From: Paraprevotella sp.
GTDB taxonomy: Bacteria > Bacteroidota > Bacteroidia > Bacteroidales > Bacteroidaceae
Reading direction: 5' to 3'
Assembly (NCBI GenBank): GCA_017425765.1
Contig: JAFOXE010000250.1
Span: forward strand, 1 to 5,763
Length of the DNA: 5,763 bases
Each line of letters begins with the position of its first letter. Position 1 is the stretch's first letter. The position numbers and the translations under genes are program-made. Positions 1 to 5,763 of the stretch are shown piece by piece. The notes below the pieces were generated by a model. The model was not told the origin of the DNA. It ran no database searches and worked only from the letters and a program-made list of their open reading frames with translations.

Positions 1-497
1 GTGAGGAAATCAAGGTGTTCATGAGCGGAACCGATATTGATTCTGTATTGATACTTAATCAAACTTTGTCTGTGGAACAGATTGACAGTGTGCATTTTAA
101 TCAGATTGCAGGTTTTGAGATGCGATCATTTTTTGAAAATGGCGATATGAAACAGACTTGGGTGTCGGGCAATGTGTATCTAACCTATTATCCCTTTGAC
201 GACGATAGTTTGATGATAGGAATGAACTATACCGAGACAACAGAAATGAAACTGTACATGGCTGAGGATAAAATAGATCGTATTTGGATGCCGGCGGCTA
301 CGGGTGTTCTTTTTCCTATGTCCATGATTCCAAAAGAAAAAATGTATCTTGAAAATTTTGCGTGGTTTGATTATATCCGTCCGTTGGACAAGCATGACAT
401 TTTTGTGTGGCGTCCGAAGAAACGCGGTACGGAGCTGAAAAAAACAGTGCGACACACTGCACCTTTGCAAACGTTAGACCAGATAAAACGGAAATAA
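1..497 (+). CDS. OstA/LptA-like protein, C-terminal part (5' end outside window)
   Basis: Open from the left edge in the frame whose first full codon is at base 3, ending in TAA at 495-497; about 165 C-terminal residues are present. The GTG at 15 and ATG at 21 are internal codons, because the frame stays open upstream (EEIKVFMSGTD). The visible part is soluble and rich in beta-type alternation, with late motifs such as LENFAWFDYIRP and DIFVWRPKKRG that I recognise from Bacteroidetes OstA-like proteins. Family knowledge: OstA/LptA-type proteins carry lipopolysaccharide across the periplasm toward the outer-membrane LptD complex. The N-terminal signal peptide and main OstA domain would lie outside the window, so the assignment rests on the tail and on its place before mutL. 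The next gene starts one base after the stop, which suggests one transcript and translational coupling. Confidence 0.68.
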   Translation, partial: EEIKVFMSGTDIDSVLILNQTLSVEQIDSVHFNQIAGFEMRSFFENGDMKQTWVSGNVYLTYYPFDDDSLMIGMNYTETTEMKLYMAEDKIDRIWMPAATGVLFPMSMIPKEKMYLENFAWFDYIRPLDKHDIFVWRPKKRGTELKKTVRHTAPLQTLDQIKRK

Positions 498-498
498 T

Positions 499-795
499 AT
501 GGCCTTGTTCAAAACACGTAAACCGAGGGCTTTCAACCATCCTTATATATATATAGATGAAAGAAAGGAGAAGTTGAAAGAAATTGAGGAACGAGCTAAG
601 CGTGAATTAGGGATGCTTCCTCCGAAAGAATTTAATCCGCAAGATTTTCGTGGAACGTTTGTGAAAGCAACCAAACATCTTCGTCGTCAAAAGGAAAGTG
701 GACGCAAACCCTTAAAGGTGGGTGTGGTTATAATGGTGATTGCCGCTCTGCTTTTCTTGTGGCGTTATTTGTTGACCGGAGAAATCCGTTTTTAG
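499..795 (+). CDS. Small basic single-pass membrane protein, function unknown
   Basis: 98 residues, ATG at 499 one base after the preceding stop. Residues 1-20 hold a basic start ([20 protein letters not shown]). Residues 20-37 are densely charged and probably helical ([16 protein letters not shown]). Residues 50-73 are again basic. One hydrophobic segment at about 74-92 ([19 protein letters not shown]) is followed by a six-residue tail. By the positive-inside rule the N-terminal part should be cytoplasmic, giving a tail-anchored topology. Similar short proteins sit beside mutL in other Bacteroidetes. I recall some carrying the label 'riboflavin synthase subunit beta', which nothing in this sequence supports and which was probably transferred from a neighbouring gene. 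The conserved place between an LPS-transport gene and mutL suggests a housekeeping envelope role, but no function can be assigned. Confidence 0.85.
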   Translation: MALFKTRKPRAFNHPYIYIDERKEKLKEIEERAKRELGMLPPKEFNPQDFRGTFVKATKHLRRQKESGRKPLKVGVVIMVIAALLFLWRYLLTGEIRF

Positions 796-812
796 TTTGT
801 GAAAGAGAAATC

Positions 813-2699
813 ATGAGTGATATAATACACTTACTACCAGACTCCGTGGCTAATCAAATCGCTGCCGGAGAGGTAATTCAGCGTCCGGCTTCTGTAATAA
901 AGGAGCTGGTGGAGAATGCTGTAGATGCCGGTGCCAAACATATTGACGTAATATTGGTGGATGCCGGGAGAACTTCAATTCAGGTTATCGATGATGGTAA
1001 AGGAATGTCGGAAACCGATGCTCGTTTGGCGTTTGAACGTCATGCTACCTCAAAGATTTCCGAGGCTTCAGATTTGTTTGCTTTGCGTACGATGGGTTTC
1101 CGTGGCGAGGCCTTAGCGTCAATTGCTGCAGTAGCACAGGTGGAATTGCGTACACGCCAGGCCGATTCGGAGTTGGGTACGTGTATTACGATAGCAGGTT
1201 CTCAGTTGGTGGGGCAAGAGGTTGTGTCGTGTGCGGAGGGTAGTAGTTTTACTGTCAAAAATCTATTCTTTAATGTGCCGGCTCGTAGAAAATTCTTGAA
1301 GTCAAATCAAACAGAACTGAACAATATTCTACAAGAGTTTGAACGCATTGTGTTGGTGCATCCCGATATTGCTTTTACGTTGAATCACAACGGGGTGAAC
1401 TTGATGACTTTACCCATTTGCTCGTTACGCCAACGTATAGTCGGTGTTTTCGGAAAGAAGATGAACGAACAATTATTGTCGGTAGAAGTAGATACCACCT
1501 TGGTGCATCTTTCGGGATTTGTGGGCAAGCCGGAGGCCTCGCGTCGAAAGGGTGCTCATCAATATTTTTTCGTAAATGGAAGATATATGCGCCACAACTA
1601 CTTTCATAAGGCAGTGTCAGATGCGTATGAACAGTTGATACCTGTGGGAGAGCAGGTTCCATATTTCTTATATTTTGATGTGGCACCTGCAAATATTGAC
1701 GTAAACATTCACCCCGCCAAGACGGAAATAAAATTCGAGAACGAGGCTGCTATATGGCAAATTATTGGCGCTGCCATTCGCGAGTCGTTGGGAAAATTCA
1801 ATGCAGTTCCCACTATTGACTTCAACACCGAAGATTGTCCGGATATACCTGTGTTTGGTCCGGATTTTGCGAATGTGGAACAACCTAAAGTACAGGTAAA
1901 TCCAAATTATAATCCATTTAAGGCTTCATCGTCTTCGTCTGCAAAGTCACAAATGACGAATTGGGAAAGTTTGTACGAAGGGATGCCTGTTCCACAGAGA
2001 GAATCGAACGAATTCCCAATGCCGGAAGTTTATGAGGATGCTGAGGAATCGTTTTTTGCGTCAGGTGCTTTTAATGTGGAGCCAGAGCAGAAAACACCTA
2101 CGTTGTTGTCGGCGTCAGAAAGTGAAAAGTTTGAGAAATCCACTCAACATTACCAACATAAAGGGCAATATATAATCACGTCGGTAAAGTCCGGTTTGAT
2201 GATTATAGACCATCGTCGTGCTCATATCAGAATTCTATATGAGCGATTCAAAGGACAAATGGCATCGCATACCGGAGTATCCCAAGGCTTGTTGTTCCCG
2301 GAAATGATACAGCTTTCAGTTTCAGATGCATTGCTCTTGGAAGAATTAACGGATGAACTTCAAGCAATTGGTTTTGACCTCGCCTCTTTGGGTAATGGTT
2401 GCTACTCTATAAATGGCGTTCCCGCCGGTATTGAGGGATTGAATCCTTGTGAGCTTTTGCACAACATCATTGCCTGTGCAAAGGATGGTAGTTCAAATCT
2501 TGATGAAGAGATTCAGCATCGGGTTGCATTTACCATGGCACGTAATGCAGCAATAGTTGTAGGTCAGGTGCTTAGTAATGAGGAAATGGAAGATTTGATA
2601 GGGGCTCTTTTCGCATGTGAAAATCCCAACTACACACCTGATGGAAAGCCTACAACTGCCATATTGCCACAAGAAAGTATAGAAAAATTGTTCCGTTAA
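813..2699 (+). CDS. mutL: DNA mismatch repair protein MutL
   Basis: 628 residues from ATG 813. The frame extends back to a GTG at 759, but that would overlap the upstream gene and place 18 unrelated residues before the usual MutL start ([21 protein letters not shown]). MutL couples mismatch recognition by MutS to strand removal. The N-terminal GHKL ATPase domain (about 1-330) is intact: [10 protein letters not shown] at 31-40 (E31, N35), DDGKGM at 60-65, ATSKI at 78-82, GFRGEAL at 95-101, [10 protein letters not shown] at 152-161, FFVNGRYMR at 252-260 and [10 protein letters not shown] at 296-305. A Ser-rich, acidic linker (about 335-440, with five serines at 372-376) joins the C-terminal dimerisation domain (about 445-628). 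QGLLFP at 491-496 fits the beta-clamp-binding pattern. The endonuclease site looks degraded: [12 protein letters not shown] at 466-477 instead of DQHA(x)2E(x)4E, and [12 protein letters not shown] at 602-613 instead of a CPHGRP-like motif. It starts 17 bases after the upstream stop, so it is probably in the same operon. Confidence 0.96.
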   Translation: MSDIIHLLPDSVANQIAAGEVIQRPASVIKELVENAVDAGAKHIDVILVDAGRTSIQVIDDGKGMSETDARLAFERHATSKISEASDLFALRTMGFRGEALASIAAVAQVELRTRQADSELGTCITIAGSQLVGQEVVSCAEGSSFTVKNLFFNVPARRKFLKSNQTELNNILQEFERIVLVHPDIAFTLNHNGVNLMTLPICSLRQRIVGVFGKKMNEQLLSVEVDTTLVHLSGFVGKPEASRRKGAHQYFFVNGRYMRHNYFHKAVSDAYEQLIPVGEQVPYFLYFDVAPANIDVNIHPAKTEIKFENEAAIWQIIGAAIRESLGKFNAVPTIDFNTEDCPDIPVFGPDFANVEQPKVQVNPNYNPFKASSSSSAKSQMTNWESLYEGMPVPQRESNEFPMPEVYEDAEESFFASGAFNVEPEQKTPTLLSASESEKFEKSTQHYQHKGQYIITSVKSGLMIIDHRRAHIRILYERFKGQMASHTGVSQGLLFPEMIQLSVSDALLLEELTDELQAIGFDLASLGNGCYSINGVPAGIEGLNPCELLHNIIACAKDGSSNLDEEIQHRVAFTMARNAAIVVGQVLSNEEMEDLIGALFACENPNYTPDGKPTTAILPQESIEKLFR

Positions 2700-2774
2700 T
2701 CTAAATTTTACCTAAAAACGACGTATTCTATTCATTTTTTTATGTAAATGGATGAAGATTTGAATATTAATTTC

Positions 2775-2783
2775 TATTTTTGC
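2775..2783 (+). promoter_or_regulatory. Bacteroidetes-type -7 element of the ompA-family gene
   Basis: TATTTTTGC matches TAnnTTTGC, the -7 box of the Bacteroidetes primary sigma factor, and would start transcription near base 2789, about 73 bases before the ATG at 2863. The -33 box is weak: at the standard spacing there is only GATG (2751-2754), while a good TTTG at 2759-2762 lies too close. Between the mutL stop and this box the sequence is A/T-rich, with a seven-T run at 2735-2741 but no GC-rich stem before it. No convincing intrinsic terminator for mutL is visible, so some read-through is possible. Confidence 0.6.
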
Positions 2784-2794
2784 ACCAAGCTATC

Positions 2795-2824
2795 GTGTGG
2801 CATCTCGTTGTCAGGGGTGCATAC
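2795..2824 (+). promoter_or_regulatory. Hairpin in the ompA-family 5' leader
   Basis: Bases 2800-2806 (GCATCTC) pair with 2814-2820 (GGGGTGC) around a 7-base loop. The stem extends through one bulged G (2799) to 2795-2798 against 2821-2824. It totals 11 pairs, three of them G-U. It would begin about six bases from the predicted mRNA 5' end, and the rest of the leader (2825-2862) is A/U-rich and looks unstructured, as suits ribosome loading in Bacteroidetes. A role in mRNA stability is inference. Confidence 0.4.
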
Positions 2825-2862
2825 AAATAGAAAACATTAAACTAATTATAATAAGAAGAAGT

Positions 2863-4005
2863 ATGAAAAAGTTGATGCTTGTACTGGCTATTGCCGGTTT
2901 GTCTACTGTAGCTATGGCACAGGAGACTACAGAAATCCCTACCAAGAAGTACAGCGTTGCCACCAATAAGTTTGGTGCAAATTGGTTTGTATCTGTAGGT
3001 GGTGATTACATCGCAAATTACTCTAGCCAAGAGGGAAATTTGGATTTGTCTAATAATCCTTTCAAGAGTTTCCGTCGTTCTTGGGGTGGTGACATTGCAG
3101 TAGGTAAGTGGTTTACTCCAGGATTGGGTTTGCGTTTGAAAGCTCAAGGAATTTGGGGACAACAGGTAAATGGAGAAGTGGAGAATGAATACGACCAATG
3201 GAATGCTACTATGCAAGCTTTGTTCAATTTGAACAACTTGTTCTGTGGCTATAAGGAACGTATGTGGAATATTTCGTTGTATGCCGGTGCCGGTTTCCAA
3301 CGTAACTGCTCTGCTAACAGCTACAACATGGCTTATACTGCCGGTATTTTGAATCAATTCAACATCAACAAGCGTTTCCATGTAAACGTAGATTTGTATG
3401 CTTTGGTTGGTGAGCCAGAAATGGATGGTAACGGTATCGCAAACGGTGGCCGCAACTGGATGAAGGCTCATGATCGTCAATTCGGTGCATCTGTAGGTTT
3501 GGGCTACAACATCGGTAAGGTGGGTTGGGAGAATACTCCTGACGTAGCTGCAATTATGGCATTGAATAAGAGCCAGGTTGATGCTTTGAATGCATCTATC
3601 GCAGACCAAGAAGCAGAAAATGCTCGCTTGAAGACCTTGCTTGCTAAGCAACCTAAGGAGAAGATTGTTACTAAGATTGTTAAGGAAATGTCAGGTTCTG
3701 CATCTGTATTCTTTAACTTGAACTCTTCACGCATTGCTTCTAAGAAGGACTTGGTAAATGTTCAAGAGATTGTTAACTATGCAAAGGCGAATGGTTCTAA
3801 GGTGTTCGTGACCGGTTATGCTGACAGTAGAACAGGTTCTGCTGCTTACAACCAAAAGTTGAGCGAAAACCGTGCTAACACTGTTGCCAACAAGTTGGTA
3901 GAAATGGGCTTGAGCAAAGACCAGATTATTATCGAAGGCAAGGGTGGTGTTGCTGACTTGACTCCGGTTTCTTACAACCGTCGTGTAATTGTTAAGATTC
4001 AGTAA
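2863..4005 (+). CDS. OmpA-family outer-membrane porin with peptidoglycan-binding domain
   Basis: 380 residues from ATG 2863. The frame runs back to 2797, but the signal peptide begins at this ATG (MKKLMLVLAIAGLSTVAMA, cleavage likely before Q20), and the ATG follows the A-rich leader typical of the group. Residues about 30-225 form an aromatic, glycine-rich beta-barrel region (KWFTPGLGLRLKAQGIWG at 82-99; GLGYNIG at 212-218). The only cysteines are C128 and C149, which could form a disulfide. Residues about 235-262 are a short charged coiled-coil linker (ALNASIADQEAENARLKTLL). Residues 278-380 are an OmpA C-terminal domain with GYADSRTG at 318-325 and LSENRANTV at 333-341; D321 and R337 match the diaminopimelate-binding Asp and Arg of the family. 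It should anchor the outer membrane to peptidoglycan. About 25 of 28 lysines use AAG, a strong bias suggesting high expression. It has its own promoter and terminator. Confidence 0.93.
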   Translation: MKKLMLVLAIAGLSTVAMAQETTEIPTKKYSVATNKFGANWFVSVGGDYIANYSSQEGNLDLSNNPFKSFRRSWGGDIAVGKWFTPGLGLRLKAQGIWGQQVNGEVENEYDQWNATMQALFNLNNLFCGYKERMWNISLYAGAGFQRNCSANSYNMAYTAGILNQFNINKRFHVNVDLYALVGEPEMDGNGIANGGRNWMKAHDRQFGASVGLGYNIGKVGWENTPDVAAIMALNKSQVDALNASIADQEAENARLKTLLAKQPKEKIVTKIVKEMSGSASVFFNLNSSRIASKKDLVNVQEIVNYAKANGSKVFVTGYADSRTGSAAYNQKLSENRANTVANKLVEMGLSKDQIIIEGKGGVADLTPVSYNRRVIVKIQ

Positions 4006-4028
4006 TTTAAATCTTACATAAATGCTAG

Positions 4029-4057
4029 GGCGCATCCAAACGGATGCGCCTTTTTTT
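4029..4057 (+). terminator. Intrinsic terminator after the ompA-family gene
   Basis: A perfect 9-bp stem (GGCGCATCC at 4029-4037 with GGATGCGCC at 4042-4050) and a 4-base AAAC loop, followed directly by seven T (4051-4057). It starts 24 bases after the stop codon and separates this gene from trpS. Confidence 0.95.
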
Positions 4058-4078
4058 ATAAAATAGCTTTGTTGTATT

Positions 4079-4110
4079 GTTGGTGCTTGTTGGTATTCTC
4101 CTTATCTTTG
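4079..4110 (+). promoter_or_regulatory. Promoter of trpS (Bacteroidetes type)
   Basis: TATCTTTG at 4103-4110 matches the TAnnTTTG -7 box exactly. GTTG at 4079-4082, 20 bases upstream, is a one-mismatch TTTG -33 box. Transcription would start near 4117, giving a leader of only about 23 bases, too short for a T-box or trp attenuator. The box lies inside the upstream extension of the trpS frame, which supports the start at 4140. Confidence 0.75.
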
Positions 4111-4139
4111 TACACGATTACAGCAAGATAAAATCGTAT

Positions 4140-5234
4140 ATGGAAAAGAAAAAAATTATATTGACGGGCGACCGACCAACAGGTAAACTGCACATTGGGC
4201 ATTATGTCGGCTCGTTGCGCCGTCGTGTAGAGCTACAGAATTCCGGTGAGTTTGACAAAATTTTCATTTTCGAAGCAGATGGACAAGCTCTAACGGACAA
4301 TATTGAGAATCCTGAAAAAGTGCGTCAGAATGTGATTGAGGTAGCCCTAGATTACTTGGCTTGCGGTATCAACCCTGAACTTTCTACGATATTCATACAA
4401 TCGCAGATACCGGAGTTATGTGAGTTGACGTTCTACTTTATGGATCTAGTAACAGTGTCGCGTCTGCAACGTAATCCTACGGTTAAGACTGAGATTCAGA
4501 TGCGCAACTTCGAAACTAGTATACCGGTGGGTTTCTTTACATATCCCATCAGTCAAGCTGCAGACATCACTGCATTCAAGGCTACAACGGTTCCGGTAGG
4601 AGAGGATCAGGAGCCCATGTTGGAGCAAGCACGTGAAATCGTGCGTCGTTTCAATTATATCTACGGCGAAACGCTTGTGGAACCAGAAATTCTATTACCT
4701 GATAATGCCGCCTGTTTGCGTTTGCCGGGTACAGACGGTAAGGCCAAGATGAGCAAGTCATTGGGCAATTGCATCTATTTGTCGGATAGCGCTGATGAGG
4801 TAGAGAAAAAGGTGCGTAGTATGTATACCGATCCGAATCACCTGCGTGTTACAGACCCCGGTCAGGTAGAGGGGAATACGGTGTTTACTTATTTGGATGC
4901 ATTCTCTCGTCCCGAACATTTTGGACGTTATCTTCCTGATTATGCCGACTTGGACGAACTTAAAGCGCATTATCGTCGCGGAGGTTTGGGTGATATGAAG
5001 GTTAAGAAGTTTTTGGCAGCTGTGATGCAAGAAGAACTAGGTCCTATTCGTGAACGTCGTAAGGAGTTTGAAAAGGACATCCCTGCCGTGTATGAGATGC
5101 TTCGCAAGGGTTGTGAAGTGGCCCGTGCTGCAGCAGCTGAAACATTGTCTGAGGTTCGCAAGTCAATGAAGTTGACCTACTTTGATGACGAGGCTCTGAT
5201 TGAAGAACAAGTTAGAAGATTCAGAGGTGAGTAA
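4140..5234 (+). CDS. trpS: Tryptophanyl-tRNA synthetase
   Basis: 364 residues from ATG 4140, near the usual length for bacterial TrpRS. A GTG at 4077 in the same frame is rejected because it precedes the promoter -7 box. The enzyme is a cytoplasmic class I synthetase that charges tRNA-Trp using ATP. The Rossmann fold carries both signatures: HIGH at 18-21 within [18 protein letters not shown], and KMSKS at 203-207. [11 protein letters not shown] at 153-163 is the conserved family segment before the second half of the fold, and NPTVKTEIQ at 112-120 is also typical. The helical C-terminal domain (about 215-364) includes [11 protein letters not shown] at 231-241, [12 protein letters not shown] at 281-292 and LGPIRERR at 300-307. 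The type resembles the streptococcal enzyme as I remember it more than the short SGIRPTG-type TrpRS found in many bacteria. It appears to be a single-gene transcription unit bounded by terminators. Confidence 0.96.
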   Translation: MEKKKIILTGDRPTGKLHIGHYVGSLRRRVELQNSGEFDKIFIFEADGQALTDNIENPEKVRQNVIEVALDYLACGINPELSTIFIQSQIPELCELTFYFMDLVTVSRLQRNPTVKTEIQMRNFETSIPVGFFTYPISQAADITAFKATTVPVGEDQEPMLEQAREIVRRFNYIYGETLVEPEILLPDNAACLRLPGTDGKAKMSKSLGNCIYLSDSADEVEKKVRSMYTDPNHLRVTDPGQVEGNTVFTYLDAFSRPEHFGRYLPDYADLDELKAHYRRGGLGDMKVKKFLAAVMQEELGPIRERRKEFEKDIPAVYEMLRKGCEVARAAAAETLSEVRKSMKLTYFDDEALIEEQVRRFRGE

Positions 5235-5313
5235 TACGTAAAAGCTTTTTAGGTACATCTGCTCAATGGAGAGAAGTATTGGGAGGTGTCTGGTAGGTTG
5301 AAAATCCATAATC

Positions 5314-5361
5314 AGAAGGTGCTAGATCTTAGGATAATAAGGTTTGGCACCTTCTTTTTTT
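5314..5361 (+). terminator. Intrinsic terminator after trpS
   Basis: AGAAGGTGC at 5314-5322 pairs perfectly with GCACCTTCT at 5347-5355, followed by T to 5361. The 24-base loop contains a smaller CTTA/TAAG hairpin (5328-5331 with 5338-5341). It lies about 80 bases after the trpS stop. The stretch between (5235-5313) shows no gene or other signal that I can support. Confidence 0.85.
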
Positions 5362-5406
5362 GTTTCATCATTAGGTTAAAAAGACACGAGCATGTAATAG
5401 GTATGT

Positions 5407-5462
5407 ACACCACGGTGTGGATGAATCAAGATGTACGCCTTGATGCAACGACACGGCGGTGT
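5407..5462 (+). repeat. REP-like interrupted palindrome
   Basis: Outer arms ACACCACGGTGT (5407-5418) and ACACGGCGGTGT (5451-5462) are complementary at 10 of 12 positions. Inside lies a perfect inner stem, ATCAAG (5425-5430) with CTTGAT (5439-5444), and an 8-base loop. Each outer arm is also nearly self-complementary (ACAC...GTGT), so alternative folds exist. Partial direct repeats overlap it: ATGTAC(A/G)CC at 5403 and 5431, and CGGTGTG at 5413 and 5457. It is intergenic, between the trpS terminator and the tRNA promoter. The form suits a dispersed REP-type repeat, but only one copy is seen here. The following T run (5464-5468) could make it a backup terminator. Confidence 0.45.
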
Positions 5463-5493
5463 GTTTTTAAGTTGGTTTTGATGCGCATGAAAG

Positions 5494-5513
5494 TGCTTTT
5501 TGATAAAAAAGCA
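5494..5513 (+). other. Small A/T-rich hairpin before the tRNA promoter
   Basis: TGCTTTTT (5494-5501) and AAAAAGCA (5506-5513) form an 8-bp perfect stem with a GATA loop. It ends eight bases before the -33 box of the tRNA promoter. It could be an upstream A/T-rich promoter element or a chance palindrome; nothing else in the sequence decides this. Confidence 0.3.
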
Positions 5514-5521
5514 TGGGAATG

Positions 5522-5554
5522 TTTGCATGATTAGAAGAAAATCTATACCTTTGC
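5522..5554 (+). promoter_or_regulatory. Promoter of the tRNA-Val cluster (near-perfect Bacteroidetes consensus)
   Basis: TTTG at 5522-5525, a 20-base spacer, then TACCTTTGC at 5546-5554: both boxes match TTTG-N19-21-TAnnTTTG exactly. Transcription should start near 5560, about 20 bases before the first tRNA. This fits strong, constitutive expression of a stable RNA operon. Confidence 0.88.
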
Positions 5555-5564
5555 ATCGCTTTTA

Positions 5565-5681
5565 GAACGAAAGACATTTCGGGCGTTTAGCTCAGCTGGT
5601 TCAGAGCATCTGCCTTACAAGCAGAGGGTCGGCGGTTCGAATCCGTCAACGCCCACAAAACTTGATGTTTTTCTTTCGTTC
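5565..5681 (+). repeat. 10-bp inverted repeat flanking the first tRNA-Val
   Basis: GAACGAAAGA (5565-5574) in the leader is the exact reverse complement of TCTTTCGTTC (5672-5681) in the tRNA1-tRNA2 spacer. In the precursor RNA these would pair and enclose the folded tRNA, extending its acceptor side across an internal loop. Only the two 10-base arms are the repeat; the tRNA lies between them. Confidence 0.6.
5581..5655 (+). tRNA. tRNA-Val (anticodon UAC), copy 1
   Basis: 75-base cloverleaf. The acceptor stem GGGCGTT pairs with AACGCCC. The D stem is GCTC/GAGC with a CTGGTT loop. The anticodon stem is TCTGC/GCAGA with loop CTTACAA (anticodon TAC, valine). The variable loop is GGGTC. The T arm is GGCGG-TTCGAAT-CCGTC, with one G-T pair. 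The discriminator is A at 5655. CCA is not encoded (CAAAA follows), so it must be added by tRNA nucleotidyltransferase. Confidence 0.97.
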
Positions 5682-5687
5682 AAAAAA

Positions 5688-5762
5688 GGGCGTTTAGCTC
5701 AGCTGGTTCAGAGCATCTGCCTTACAAGCAGAGGGTCGGCGGTTCGAATCCGTCAACGCCCA
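5688..5762 (+). tRNA. tRNA-Val (anticodon UAC), copy 2
   Basis: Identical to copy 1 over all 75 bases, including the TAC anticodon and discriminator A. The 32-base spacer (5656-5687) has no promoter, so it is co-transcribed with copy 1 and separated by processing. The window ends one base after the gene, so further copies or a terminator downstream cannot be seen. Confidence 0.97.
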
Positions 5763-5763
5763 C

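Noticed and set aside
759..812. N-terminal extension of mutL from GTG 759
   Set aside because: It overlaps the upstream gene and adds residues that MutL proteins lack; ATG 813 gives the standard family start.
1418..1609. 63-codon forward frame and antisense frames inside mutL
   Set aside because: They are out of frame with well-conserved MutL ATPase-domain coding sequence and have no start context or recognisable product.
2731..2756. Possible terminator after mutL (TTCAT...ATGAA with a T run)
   Set aside because: The pairing is A/T-only and the T run lies inside the loop or stem, not after it, so it would not act as an intrinsic terminator.
2797..2862. N-terminal extension of the ompA-family gene
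   Set aside because: It would bury the signal peptide behind 22 residues encoded by the structured leader.
2842..3651. Antisense open frame of 269 codons opposite the ompA-family gene
   Set aside because: The sense strand has a clear signal peptide, barrel and OmpA domain. The antisense frame is open because the biased sense codons avoid complementary stops, and its translation looks like no protein family.
4077..4139. N-terminal extension of trpS from GTG 4077
   Set aside because: A -7 promoter box lies inside it at 4103-4110, and the family start matches ATG 4140.
5286..5534. 82-codon frame after trpS, starting at GTG
   Set aside because: It runs through the trpS terminator, the REP-like palindrome and the -33 box of the tRNA promoter, and shows no coding character.

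Overview
This window looks like ordinary chromosome from a member of the Bacteroidales (Bacteroidaceae/Prevotellaceae range). Three things support that. Promoters match the Bacteroidetes sigma-factor signature TTTG-N20-TAnnTTTG, and the gene starts lack Shine-Dalgarno sequences but have A-rich leaders. The order OstA-like protein, small membrane protein, mutL is, as I recall, a Bacteroidetes arrangement. The OmpA-family porin is of a type I associate with Bacteroides and Prevotella. I cannot name the genus with certainty. Everything reads on the + strand.

Layout: (1) 1-2699 is a tight run of three genes: the 3' end of an OstA/LptA-like lipopolysaccharide-transport gene, a 98-residue basic protein with one C-terminal membrane segment, and mutL (mismatch repair). 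Gaps are 1 and 17 bases, so they are probably co-transcribed. (2) 2700-4057 is a stand-alone, probably highly expressed ompA-family gene with its own promoter, a structured 5' leader and a strong intrinsic terminator. (3) 4079-5361 is trpS (tryptophanyl-tRNA synthetase) with its own promoter and an intrinsic terminator. (4) 5362-5580 has no gene; it holds a REP-like interrupted palindrome, a small A/T-rich hairpin and a textbook Bacteroidetes promoter. (5) 5581-5762 holds two identical tRNA-Val(UAC) genes in tandem, and the window stops one base after the second.

The genes fall into two themes: envelope biogenesis (the OstA-like protein, the small membrane protein, OmpA) and information processing (MutL, TrpRS, tRNA-Val). 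They do not form one pathway. I see no mobile element, CRISPR array, toxin-antitoxin or defence system, and no evidence of a wholly new system. The points most worth a second look are: a MutL whose C-terminal endonuclease motif appears eroded while its beta-clamp motif is intact; a 10-bp inverted repeat that would clamp the leader and trailer of the first tRNA-Val; a hairpin near the predicted 5' end of the ompA mRNA; and the REP-like element before the tRNA genes.
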